Source of the DNA: Symsagittifera roscoffensis
Taxonomy: Eukaryota > Xenacoelomorpha > Acoela > Convolutidae
DNA: 64,000 nt
Assembly (NCBI RefSeq): GCF_963678635.1
Contig: NC_087067.1
Coordinates: 56,891,964 to 56,955,963, forward strand
Direction: 5' to 3'
The notes beneath the pieces are model-generated. The model made no database searches and was not told the origin of the DNA. It saw nothing but the letters and a program-made list of their open reading frames with translations. Shown here piece by piece: positions 50,556-63,042 of this stretch (positions within the stretch are counted from its first letter, which is position 1; the number at the start of each line of letters is the position of its first letter). A program made the position numbers and the translations under genes.

Positions 50556-52630
50556 AATGGGGGGCAAAAAAGCCTTCACCCGGGGATATACTTGAAAAAA
50601 AGTTAGATTTTTCTCTTTCAAAATAGAGAAATCAGAAGGCAAAAACATCAACTATTTTGCATGTGCGTTTTTTTAAACATGATTTTTGGGTGAAATAGAA
50701 TTTGTTGAAAAGTCGAATTGAGCCTATCATGCTCAAGCTTCTCGCGAGAACTAAAAACAAGAAAATAATATCTCTTTGCGAATAATAGTGGTTAGAGTTT
50801 GTTCAGCTGGTGTTTGGCATGACCATGAAAAATGATGTTTGGGATCATAAGACGAGTAAACGTAGCAATTGGTAATTGGGTGGACTGTCATAGTGTAAAT
50901 CAGAGTGGTTTATTCATTGCACGAAGAAGAGATGCGATGTTTGTCCTGAGTTTTATAGTCAGGGGTTTGAATGATAGCGCTACAGCCATAGAAAAATGAA
51001 ATTGAGAGTTACATGAGTAAACTTATACGATTTACCCAATATGTGTAAAACGAGCTTCCTGCCAAAAATAGGAAGACGAGAAAAAGTTGAAAGATTCGCG
51101 GTTAAGAAGATGGAAAATAACTTGACCTCAACGAGCTGCTTCAGTAATTAAAAATGCCTAACAAAGTTCCTTCCTATCCATTTCGGTGGTATGTGGGTAC
51201 AATGAGAGCTATTTGCTAAGCAAGTATTACAGATTTTTCAAACCATTAAGAGTCAAAGAACGTAGTTTCAAGCTCTTTTTTCACGAAGAAGCCTTATAAT
51301 TGTTCACGCTCAAATTTGACTTTTCCCGAAAAAAGGTAGGCTGAATACGTGATGAAGGGACTCCTGACTATAACCTCGGTTACTAAATGTACCGGTACCT
51401 GGTACCTGCCAACACTATACTTTTGACCTTCTGATTACCTTAAAAAAGATTCATTTGCTTTAGGGAGAATATGAGTCAGCAAAAGCCAGACGGAACGCCG
51501 AGTGATTCATCAAGCAAGTCGATTTCTTTTCTCCTAAACCGTTTAATAGTCATATCGACAGTAACCTTTGTGACATCTGAAATGGTGGTCAATGATGTTA
51601 ATGTCCTAAATTGAAATCAAATTGGTTGCCCTTTTTGAGCTTTCTACCTGATTATTATAGCCAGACAAATCGTTTGGAATCCTTTCTTAAATATTTCAAA
51701 AACTTATTATTCCGACCATTGAAAATGGGTAGGAACTTTGATTCGGGTGTTTTAGTTTTTTCCACGCAAAATCAGCTATCGCAAAAAATCATCGGACAGG
51801 GTTGAGTGATAAATCATTGTAAAGCCCTTTCAATCGTGATTAGAACGACATTACAAAATTTCAAAAAATCTGTGTCGAGAAAAACCGGTGTAAGTTTTTG
51901 ATTTCATTCCTTTTTCGAGTTAATTAGTCAGGCAGTTTTTAATTGCAAAAGCTTATTCTAGCTTAATTTAAGCCGTTAAAATTTAGTTTACTCAAGTAAA
52001 GGTAGTTTTTGGAGTTTTTTATCGCAATTTCAGGAATCAAAAATTTGAATTTAAAAAAAAAATTTTTTTTTTGTTTTCTATTAATTTTTCTTCAAAAACT
52101 GTTTTCCAATTGACCTATCTTACTATGATTCTCAATTATGCATATATTCTACTTTTTCGTTCAGATCTTTATATCACAACATGCAATAAAACGACACCAA
52201 TTTGAAAAAAATATATATATATTTTTTATAAGACTGGTCGGACCATTGTGCTACTTGCACAGTAACCGGTTATCCTTATTTCAAATTGAATCCGTCTATC
52301 CTTTGGTTTTCAAAGTCTGCAGGCTGTTAAGCTTCATTTCTAATGATACTAAAATAAGCAACTTCACCTGATTTACAATGATGAATGCATTACACTGGAA
52401 AATATCACTTAACAAATTAACAGCCGGAATTAATTTACATGTCTCGAGCTAAATAAGAGTATGACAAGATTAACTTACCGATATGGCGAAAACGCTTGTT
52501 GATTCGTCATATTCACCAGGACCAGTAAACTTATTAAATAGATAATTAAATGATGGTCAATACATGGCGACTAAACAGTTGTTCAGATAATGATACATTG
52601 TGTCCTCATTGCACGAAATTGGTACTAGTG
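50556..52630. other. Right flank of the LTR element, with traces of a LINE ORF1
   Basis: Mostly AT-rich without a clear gene. 51350-51440 ('gatgaagggactcctgacta', 'taacctcggttact', 'ttttgaccttctgatta') is an inverted match to 31890-31945, interrupted by about 30 bp. A plus-strand frame around 51611-51805 (FLKYFKNLLFRPLKMGRNFD, 'SGVLVFSTQNQLSQKII') is weakly reminiscent of LINE ORF1 proteins. A short (AT)n lies at about 52210-52230. Confidence 0.35.
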
Positions 52631-52670
52631 TTGTTCATCAGAAAAGAGATACTTACGTAAGCGTTGGGAA

Positions 52671-53387
52671 TTGATCCAAAATGGTCATCAAAGGTCAGAA
52701 TTTAAAATTAAGAACATTGAGTTTTATATAAAAAATGCTATAATCGAGTGTTCACTATCTCCAAATTCGTTTTCTAACAACTTAAATTTTTTATTGTTCA
52801 ACATTAGAAGCATGGTTAATCTCGAAAAAAGGAAAAAATTAGCCAACTTCGTCAATACATTTGGTTTCGATTTCTTCTTTATTGTGGAAACATTGCTGAC
52901 AGATAGTTTTGAAGACGAAGAACTATTTCTTGCCAATTTCAGATTTTTCTGTTTGGCAAGACACACACGTGACTTTTCTTTATCTAGGATTGTTCTAATT
53001 GGAGTCAAGTCTACGTTCCTAACCGCAAAATTATCGATCGTATGCATTGCTGGTATAATTGAAGGATATCTGTTTCTCATAAGTGGGAAAAATATTACTG
53101 ATTTTAGCTTATAACCATCCGGACGATTGTCCTTATTACTAAACTTGAGAACGACTCACTCCTGTTATTTATGATATAGGGATAAAGTGCACTGGGTTGA
53201 CTTCTCATCAAACGATGCCTCGCAGCAAAGTTTCATAGATTTGATTATAGAAAAAGACATGGAACAAATAGTTGACTTTAACACGCGTGCAATCGGTACC
53301 CTAGACAATGTTTTCATTAGTAAATATATTGAAAAACAATCTTATTACAAACAACTGGTAAACTTAATAATATGTCAAATCATATAG
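52671..53387 (+). pseudogene. Array unit 1: endonuclease fragments
   Basis: Frame 52671-53114 carries LLFNIRSMVNLEKRKKLANF, 'FIVETLLTDSFEDEELFLAN' (catalytic-E region) and 'GVKSTFLTAKLSIV'. Frame 53187-53387 carries the C-terminal 'VDFNTRAIGTLDNVFISKYI'. The middle of the nuclease, including the GD-x-N block, is missing. Unit 1 has the private variants ARHTRD, VCIAGI and SGKNITDF, shared only with unit 6 (60267-60587). Confidence 0.7.
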
Positions 53388-53766
53388 GAGTTATTTGTCA
53401 ATTTAGCATCGGAATCATATGTCAATTCATGTCGGAGTTATTTGTCTATATAGCATCGGTATACATCAAGCTTTACAAGACCAAATAGAAAAATTGCAAA
53501 ATTCAGCTGCTGTAGTGGAGATTACAATCGGTTATAGGAGCTTGTAACAGATAAGCCTTTCCAAGGTATTTGTTGGAGCAATTCCAATATTCTCTTAGAC
53601 CAAAGGTTTGCATGGGTATTCGAAATAGTGTATTTGTAAATCAGTACTGCGTAGAGCAGCTCAAGTCGTCTTTAGCACCATGGATCAAACCGGCCATATC
53701 AAATTTCCTAAAAAAAAAACTTAAAACGCTCAAATTAAACAAGGTGTTAATTTAAACAAATTATCT

Positions 53767-54078
53767 ATGCTACAAAACCAATGTTTGAAGATGATTGAGG
53801 AGGACCCAACCGAATTTGAAAGCAACCTAGCTAATAACAGATCTACAATGATTTATTTAGATATTCTCGGTCCTTTAAACAAAGGTTACCATCTTTTGTT
53901 TATCTCAAAACAAAACACGCAATGGACCCCTTTATGCAAGCCGAGTTGTTTTCCAAATTTTCTCTTTCGTATTTTTTGTTCTTACACATTTACTCTACCC
54001 ACTGACTATCCTAATTTACTGGAAACCACTGATTTCGACATATCGGAACTCACTATTGAATCAATATGCTTGGACTAG
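53767..54078 (+). pseudogene. Array unit 1/2: EN-RT linker and RT start fragment
   Basis: MLQNQCLKMIEEDPTEFESN, 'LANNRSTMIYLDILGPLNKG', with the RT motif (GLDKKGK...DGIPA) downstream in another frame at about 54068-54140. The same block recurs at 55271, 56775, 58280, 59736, 61193 and 62696. Confidence 0.65.
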
Positions 54079-54114
54079 ACAAAAAAGGCAAAAGCCTGGA
54101 CGGGATTCCCGCAA

Positions 54115-54892
54115 TTGTATATAAGAACTCTAATAGAATCATCAGAAAAGAGATACTTACGTAAGCATTGGGAATTAATCCAAAATGGTCATCAAAGGTC
54201 AGAATTTAAAATTAAGAACATTGAGTTTTATGTAAAAAATGCTATAATCGAGTGTTCACTGTCTCCAAATTCGTTTTCTAACAACTTAACTTTTTTATTG
54301 TTCAACATTAGAAGCATGATCAATCTCGAAAAAAGGAACAAATTAGCCAACTTCGTCAATACATTTGGTTTCGATTTCTTCTTTATTGTGGAAACGTTGC
54401 TGACAGATAATTTTGAAGACGAAGAACTATTTCTTGCCAATTTCAGATTTTTCTGTTTGACAAGACCCACACGTGACTTTTCTTTATCTAGGAGTGTTCT
54501 AATTGGAGTCAAGTCTACGTTCCTAACCGCAAAATTATCGATCGTACGCATTCCTGGTATAGTTGAAGGATATCTGTTTCTAATAAGTGGGAAAAGATAT
54601 TACTGATTTTAGTTTATAACCCTCCGGATGATTGTCCTTGTTACTAAACTTGGGAACGACTCACTCCTGTTATTTATGATATAGGGATAAGGTGCACTGG
54701 GTTGACTTCTCATCAAACGATGCCTCGCAGCAAAGTTTCATAGATTTGATTATAGAAAAAGACAGGGAACAAATAGTTGACTTTAACACGCGTGCAATCG
54801 GTACCCTAGACAATGTTTTCATTAGTAAATATATTGAAAAACAATCTTATTACAAACAACTGGTAAACTTAATAATATGTCAATTCATATAG
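54115..54892 (+). pseudogene. Array unit 2: endonuclease fragments
   Basis: Frames 54115-54606 and 54692-54892. Same domain content as unit 1, with the variants TRPTRD, RIPGIVEG and SGKRYY. Confidence 0.7.
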
Positions 54893-55618
54893 GAGTTATT
54901 TGTGAATTTAGCATCGGAATCATATGTCAATTCATGTAGGAGTTATTTGTCTATATAGCATCGGTATACATCAAGCTTTACAAGACCAAATGGAAAAATT
55001 GCAAAATTCAGCTGCCGTAGTGGAGATTACAATCGGTTATAGGAGCTTGTAATAGATAAGCCTTTCCAAGGTATTTGTTGGAGCAATTCAAATATTCTCT
55101 TAGACCAAAGGTTTGCATGGGTATTCGAAATAGTGTATTTGTAAATCAGTACTGCGTAGAGCAGCTCATAGGTCGTCTTTAGCACCATGGATCAAACCGG
55201 CCATATCAAATATACTAAAAAAATTTGGAACGCTCAAGTTAAACAAGGTGTTTATTTAAACAAATTATCCATGCTACAAAACCAATGTTTGAAGATGATT
55301 GAGGAGGACCCAACCGAATTTGAATGCAACCTAGCTAATAACAGATCTACAATGATTTATTTAGATATTCTCGGTCCTTTAAACAAAGGTTACCATCTTT
55401 TGTTTATCTCAAAACAAAACACGCAAAGGACCCCTTTATGCAAGCTGAATTGTTTTCTAAATTTTCTCTTTCATATTTTTTGTTCTTACACATTTACTCT
55501 ACCCACTGAATATCCTAATTTACTGGAAACCACTGATTTCGACATATCGGAACTCACTATTGAATCAATATGCTTGGACTAGACAAAAAAGGCAAAGGCC
55601 CGGACGAGATTACCGCAA

Positions 55619-56396
55619 TTGTATATAAGAACTCTAATAGAATCATCAGAAAAGAGATACTTACGTAAGCATTGGGAATTAATCCAAAATGGTCATCAAA
55701 AGTCAGACTTTAAAATTAAGAACATTGAGTTTTATATAAAAAATGCTATAATCGAGTGTTCACTATCTCCAAATTCGTTTTCTAACAACTTAAATTTTTT
55801 ATTGTTCAACATTAGAAGCATGGTTAATCTCGAAAAAAGGAAAAAATTAGCCAACTTCGTCAATACATTTGGTTTCGATTTCTTCTTTATTGTGGAAACA
55901 TTGCTGACAGATAATTTTGAAGACGAAGAACTATTTCTTGCCAATTTCAGATTTTTCTGTTTGACAAGACCCACACGTGACTTTTCTTTATCTAGGAGTG
56001 TTCTAATTGGAGTCAAGTCTACGTTCCTAACCGCAAAATTATCGATCGTACGCATTCCTGGTATAATTGAAGGATATCTGTTTCTAATAAGTGGGAAAAG
56101 ATATTACTGATTTTAGTTTATAACCCTCCGGATGATTGTCCTTGTTACTAAACTTGGGAACGACTCACTCCTGTTATTTATGATTTAGGGATAAGGTGCA
56201 CTGGGTTGACTTCTCATCAAACGATGCCTCGCAGCAAAGTTTCATAGATTTGATTATAGAAAAAGACAGGGAACAAATAGTTGACTTTAACACGCGTGCA
56301 ATCGGTACCCTAGACAATGTTTTCATTAGTAAATATATTGAAAAACAATCTTATTACAAACAACTGGTAAACTTAATAATATGTCAATTCATATAG
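55619..56396 (+). pseudogene. Array unit 3: endonuclease fragments
   Basis: Frames 55619-56110 and 56196-56396. Nearly identical to unit 2, with HQKSDFKIKN near the start; the C-terminal piece matches unit 2 exactly. Confidence 0.7.
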
Positions 56397-57122
56397 GAGT
56401 TATTTGTGAATTTAGCATCGGAATCATATGTCAATTCATGTAGGAGTTATTTGTCTATATAGCATCGGTATACATCAAGCTTTACAAGACCAAATGGAAA
56501 AATTGCAAAATTCAGCTGCCGTAGTGGAGATTACAATCGGTTATAGGAGCTTGTAATAGATAAGCCTTTCCAAGGTATTTGTTGGAGCAATTCAAATATT
56601 CTCTTAGACCAAAGGTTTGCATGGGTGTTCGAAATAGTGTATTTGTAAATCAGTACTGCGTAGAGCAGCTCATAGGTCGTCTTTAGCACCATGGATCAAA
56701 CCGGCCATATCAAATATACTAAAAAAATTTAAAACGCTCAAATTAAACAAGGTGTTTATTTAAACAAATTATCCATGCTACAAAACCAATGTTTGAAGAT
56801 GATTGAGGAGGACCCAACCGAATTTGAAAGCAACCTAGCTAATAACAGATCTACAATGATTTATTTAGATATTCTCGGTCCTTTGAACAAAGGTTACCAT
56901 CTTTTGTTTATCTCAAAACAAAACACGCAAAGGACCCCTTTATGCAAGCTGAATTGTTTTCTAAATTTTCTCTTTCATATTTTTTGTTCTTACACATTTA
57001 CTCTACCCACTGACTATCCTAATTTACTGGAAACCACTGATTTCGACATATCGGAACTCACTATTGAATCAATATGCTTGGACTAGACAAAAAAGGCAAA
57101 GGCCCGGACGAGATTCCCGCAA

Positions 57123-57900
57123 TTGTATATAAGAACTCTAATAGAATCATCAGAAAAGAGATACTTACGTAAGCATTGGGAATTAATCCAAAATGGTCAT
57201 CAAAAGTCAGACTTTAAAATTAAGAACATTGAGTTTTATATAAAAAATGCTATAATCGAGTGTTCACTATCTCCAAATTCGTTTTCTAACAACTTAAATT
57301 TTTTATTGTTCAACATTAGAAGCATGGTTAATCTCGAAAAAAGGAAAAAATTAGCCAACTTCGTCAATACATTTGGTTTCGATTTCTTCTTTATTGTGGA
57401 AACATTGCTGACAGATAGTTTTGAAGACGAAGAACTATTTCTTGCCCATTTTAGATTTTTCTGTTTGACAAGACCCACACGTGACTTTTCTTTATCTAGG
57501 ATTGTTCTAATTGGAGTCAAGTCTACGTTCCTAACCGCAAAATTATCGATCGTACGCATTCCTGGTATAATTGAAGGATATCTGTTTCTAATAAGTGGGA
57601 AAAGATATTACTGATTTTAGTTTATAACCCTCCGAACGATTGTCCTTGTTACTAAACTTGGGAACGACTCACTCCTGTTATTTATGATATAGGGATAAGG
57701 TGCACTGGGTTGACTTCTCATCAAACGATGCCTCGCAGCAAAGTTTCATAGATTTGATTATAGAAAAAGACATGGAACGAATAGTTGACTTTAACACGCG
57801 TGCAATCGGTACCCTAGACAATGTTTTCATTAGTAAATATATTGAAAAACAATCTTATTACAAACAACTGGTAAACTTAATAATATGTCAATTCATATAG
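57123..57900 (+). pseudogene. Array unit 4: endonuclease fragments
   Basis: Frames 57123-57614 and 57700-57900. Shares HQKSDF with unit 3; the private change LAHFRFF sits in the endonuclease core. Confidence 0.7.
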
Positions 57901-58627
57901 GAGTTATTTGTGAATTTAGCATCGGAATCATATGTCAATTCATGTAGGAGTTATTTGTCTATATAGCATCGGTATACATCAAGCTTTACAAGACCAAATA
58001 GAAAAATTGCAAAATTCAGCTGCTGTAGTGGAGATTACAATCGGTTATAGGAGCTTGTAATAGATAAGCCTTTCCAAGGTATTTGTTGGAGCAATTCCAA
58101 TATTCTCTTAGACCAAAGGTTTGCATTGGTATTCGAAATAGTGTATTTGTAAATCAGTACTGCGTAGAGCAGCTCATAGCTCGTCTTTAGCACCATGGAT
58201 CAAACCGGCCATATCAAATATACTAAAAAAAACTTGAGACGCTCAAATTAAACAAGGTGTTTATTTAAACAAATTATCTATGCTACAAAACCAATGTTTG
58301 AAGATGATTGAGGAGGACCCAACCGAATTTGAAAGCAACCTAGCTAATAACAGATCTACAATGATTTATTTAGATATTCTCGGTCCTTTAAACAAAGGTT
58401 ACCAATTTTTGTTTATCTCAAAACAAAACACGCAAAGGACCCCTTTATGCAAGCTGAATTGTTTTTCAAATTTTCTCTTTCATATTTTTTGTTCTTACAC
58501 ATTTACTCTACCCACTGACTATTATAATTTACTGGAAACCACTGATTTCGACATATCGGAACTCACTATTGAATCAATATGCTTGGACTAGACAAAAAAG
58601 GCAAAAGCCCGGACGGGATTCCCGCAA

Positions 58628-59400
58628 TTGTATATAAGAACTCTAATAGAATCATCAGAAAAGAGATACTTACGTAAGCATTGGGAATTAATCCAAAATG
58701 GTCAGCAAAAGTCAGAATTTAAAATTAAGAAAATTGAGTTTTATGTAAAAAATGCTATAATCGAGTGTTCACTATCTCCAAATTCGTTTTCTAACAACTT
58801 CAATTTTTCAATGTTCAACATTAGAAGCATGGTCAATATCGAAAAAAGGAAAAAATTAGCCAACTTTGTCAATACATTTGGTTTCGATTTCTTCTTTATT
58901 GTGGAAACATTGCTGACAGATAGTTTTGAAGACGAAGAACTATTTCTTGCCAATTTCAGATTTTTCTGTTTGTCAAGACCCACACGTGACTTTTCTTTAT
59001 GTAGGAGTGTTCTAATTGGAGTCAAGTCTACGTTCGTAACCGCAAAATTATCGAGCGTACGCATTCCTGGTATAATTGAAGGATATCTGTTTCTAATAAG
59101 TGGGAAAAGATATGACTGATTTTAGTTCATAACCCTCCGGACGATTATTTTGTTACTAAACTTGGGAACGACTCACTCCTGTTATTTATGATATAGGGAT
59201 AAGGTGCACTGGGTTGACTTATCATCAAACGATGCCTCGCAGCAAAGTTTCATAGATTTGATTATAGAAAAAGACATGGAACAAATAGTTGAATTTAACA
59301 CGCGTGCAATCGGTACCCTAGACAATGTTTTCATTAGTAAATATATTGAAAAACAATCTTTTTAAAAACAACTGGTAAACTTAATAATATGTCAATTCAT
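58628..59400 (+). pseudogene. Array unit 5: endonuclease fragments, C-terminal piece broken
   Basis: Frame 58628-59119 is intact but diverged (FNFSMFNIRSMVNIEK). The C-terminal piece near 59204 ends early at a TAA ('tctttttaaaaac'). This unit also lacks about 48 bp after the C-terminal piece, giving the shorter 1456-bp period. Confidence 0.65.
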
Positions 59401-60099
59401 ATAGGAGTTATTTGTGAATTTAGCATCGGTATACATCAAGTTTTACAAGACCAAATAGAAAAATTGCAAAATTCAGCTGCTGTAGTGGAGATTACAATCG
59501 GTTAAACGAGCTTGTAATAGATAAGCCTTTCCAAGGTATTTGTTGGAGCAATTCCAATATTCTCTTAGACCAAAGGTTTGCATGGGTATTCGAAATAGTG
59601 TATTTGTAAATCAGTACTGCGTAGAGCAGCTCATAGTTCGTCTTTAGCACCATGGATCAATCTGGCCATATGAAATATACTAAAAAAACTTGAAACGCTC
59701 AAATTAAACAAGGTGTTAATTTAAACAAATTATCTATGCTACAAAACCAATGTTTGAAGATGATTGAGGAGGACCCAAACGAATTTGAAAGCAACATAGC
59801 TAATAACAGATCTACAATGATTTATTTAGATATTCTCGGTCCTTTAAACAAAGGTTACGATCTTTTTTGCTTATCTAAATCAAAACATGCAAAGGACCCC
59901 TATATGCAAGCTGAATTGTTTTCCAAATTTTCTCTTTCATATTTTTTGTTCTTACACATTTACTCTTCCCACTGACTATCCTAATTTAGTGGAAACCACT
60001 GATTTCGACATATCGAAACTCACTATTGAATCAATATGCTTGGACTGGACAAAAAAGGCAAAAGCCCGGACGGGATTCCCGCAATTGTATATAAGAACT

Positions 60100-60840
60100 C
60101 TAACAGAATCATCAGAAAAGATATGCTCACTTAAGCGTATGTAATTAATCCAAATGGTCCTCAAAAGTCAGAATTTAAAATTAAGAACATTGAGTTTTAT
60201 GTAAAAAATGCTATAATCGAGTGTTCACTGTCTCCAAATTCGTTTTTTAACAACTTAACTTTTTTATTGTTCAACATTAGAAGCATGATCAATCTCGAAA
60301 AAAGGATTAAATTAGCCAACTTCGTCAATACATTTGGTTTCGATTTCTTCTTTATTGTGGAAACATTGCTAACAGATAATTTTGAAGACGAAGAACTATT
60401 TCTTGCCAATTTCAGATTTTTCTGTTTGGCAAGACACACACGTGACTTTTCTTTATATAGGAGTGTTCTAATTGGAGTCAAGTCTACGTTCGTAACCGCA
60501 AAATTATCGATCGTATGCATTGCTGGTATAATTGAAGGATATCTGTTTCTCATAAGTGGGAAAAATATTACTGATTTTAGCTTATAACCATCCGGACGAT
60601 TGTCCTTATTACTAAAGTTGAGAACGACTCACTCCTGTTATTTATGATATAGGGATAAAGTGCACTGGGTTGACTTCTCATCAAACGATGCCTCGCAGCA
60701 AAGTTTCATAGATTTGATTATAGAAAAAGACATGGAGCAAATAGTTGAATTTAACACGCGTGCAATCGGTACCCTAGACAATGTTTTCATTAGTAAATAT
60801 ATTGAAAAACAATCTTTTTAAAAACAACTGGTAAACTTAA
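60100..60840 (+). pseudogene. Array unit 6: endonuclease fragments, frame broken at the start
   Basis: Frame 60267-60587 holds the endonuclease core. The upstream part is out of frame ('ctcacttaagcgtatgtaat'). The C-terminal piece carries the same TAA as unit 5, and the 48-bp segment is again absent. Confidence 0.6.
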
Positions 60841-61538
60841 TAATATGTCAATTCATATAGGAGTTATTTGTGAATTTAGCATCGGTATACATCAAGTTTT
60901 ACAAGACCAAATAGAAAAATTGCAAAATTCAGCTGCTGTAGTGGAGATTACAATCGGTTAAACGAGCTTGTAATAGATAAGCCTTTCCAAGGTATTTGTT
61001 GGAGCAATTCCAATATTCTCTTAGACTAAAGGTATGCATGGGTATTCGAAATAGTTTATTTGTAAATCAGTACTGCGTAGAGCAGCTCATAGGTCGTCTT
61101 TAGCACCATAGATCAAACCGGCCATATCAAATATACTAAAAAAACCTAAAACGCCCAAATTAAACAAGGTGTTAATTTAAACAAATTATCGATGCTACAA
61201 AACCAATGTTTGAAGATGATTGAGGAGGACCCAACCGAATTTGAAAGCAACCTAGCTAATAACAGATCTACAATGATTTATTTAGATATTCTCGGTCCTT
61301 TAAACAAAGGTTACGATCTTTTGTTTATCTAAACCAAAACATGCAAAGGACCCCTTTATGCAAGCTGAATTGTTTTCCAAATTTTCTCTTTAATATTTTT
61401 CGTTCTTACACATTTACTCTACCCACTGACTATCCTAATTTACTGGAAACCACTGATTTCGACATATCGGAACTCACTATTGAATCAATATGCTTGGACT
61501 AGACAAAAAAAGCAAAAGCCCGGACGGGATTCCCGCAA

Positions 61539-62317
61539 TTGTATATAAGAACTCTAATAGAATCATCAGAAAAGAGATACTTCCGTAAGCGTTGGGAATT
61601 GATCCAAAATGGCAATCAAAAGTCAGAATTTAAAATTAAGAACATTGAGTTTTTTGTAAAAAATGCTATAATCGAGTGTTCACTATCTCCAAATTCGTCT
61701 TCTAACAACTTAACTTTTTTATTGTTCAACATTAGAAGCATGATCAATCTCGAAAAAAGGAAAAAATTAGCCAACTTCGTCAATACATTTGGTTTCGATT
61801 TCTTCTTAATGTGGAAACATTGCTGACAGATAATTTTGAAGACGAAGAACTTTTTCTTGCCATTTTCAGATTTTTCTGTTTGGCAAGACCCACACGTGAC
61901 TTTTCGTTATATAGGAGTGTTCTAATTGGAGTCAAGTCTACGTTCCTAACCGCAAAATTATCGATCGTACGCATTCCTGGTATAATCGAAGGATATCTGT
62001 TTCCAATAAATGGGAAAAAATATATTACTGATTTTAGTTCATAACCCTCCGAACGATTGTCTTAATTACCAAACTTGGGATCGACTCACTCCTGCTATTT
62101 ATGATATAGGGATAAGGTGCACTGGGTTGACTTCTCGTCAAACGATGCCTCGCAGCAAAGTTTCATAGATTTGATTATAGAAAAAGACATGGAACAAATA
62201 GTTGACTTTAACACGCGTGCAATCGGTACCCTAGACAATGTTTTCATTAGTAAATATATTGAAAAACAATCTTATTACAAACAACTGGTAAACTTAATAA
62301 TATGTCAATTCATATAG
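61539..62317 (+). pseudogene. Array unit 7: endonuclease fragments, frameshift in the core
   Basis: Frames 61539-61826, 61811-62044 and 62117-62317. A one-base loss at 'ttcttcttaatgtgg' splits the core. These frames are identical to those of unit 8. Confidence 0.65.
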
Positions 62318-63042
62318 GAGTTATTTGTGAATTTAGCATCGGAATGATATGTCAATTCATGTAGGAGTTATTTGTCTATATAGCATCGGTATACATCAAG
62401 CTTTACAAAACAAAATAGAAGAATTGCAAAATTCAGCTGCTGTAGTGGAGATTACAATCGGTTATACGAGCTTGTAATAGATAAGCTTTTCCAAGGTGTT
62501 TGTTGGAGCAATTCCAATATTCTCTTAGACCAAAGGTTTGCATGGGTATTCGAAATAGTTTATTTGTAAATCAGTACTGCGTAGAGCAGCTCATAGGTCG
62601 TCTTTAGCACCATGGATCAATCAGGCCATATGAAATATACTAAAAAAGCTTAAAACGCTCAAATTAAACAAGGTGTTAATGTAAACAAATTATCTATGCT
62701 ACAAAACCAATGTTTGAAGATGATCGAGGAGGACCCAACCGAATTTGAAAGCAACTTAGCTAATAATAGATCTACAATGATTTATTTAGATATTCTCGGT
62801 CCTTTAAACAAAGGTTACGATCTTTTGTTTATCTAAACCAAAACATGCAAAGGACCCCTTTATGCAAGCTGAATTGTTTTCCAAATTTTCTCTTTAATAT
62901 TTTTCGTTCTTACACATTTACTCTACCCACTGACTATCCTAATTTACTGGAAACCACTGATTTCGACATATCGGAACTCACTATTGAATCAATATGCTTG
63001 GACTAGACAAAAAAAGCAAAAGCCCGGACGGGATTCCCGCAA

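Noticed and set aside
35250-50560. A normal 4-6-bp target-site duplication for the LTR element
   Set aside because: Left flank reads ..ttcaat and right flank aatggg..; only 'aat' could be shared, so no convincing duplication exists.
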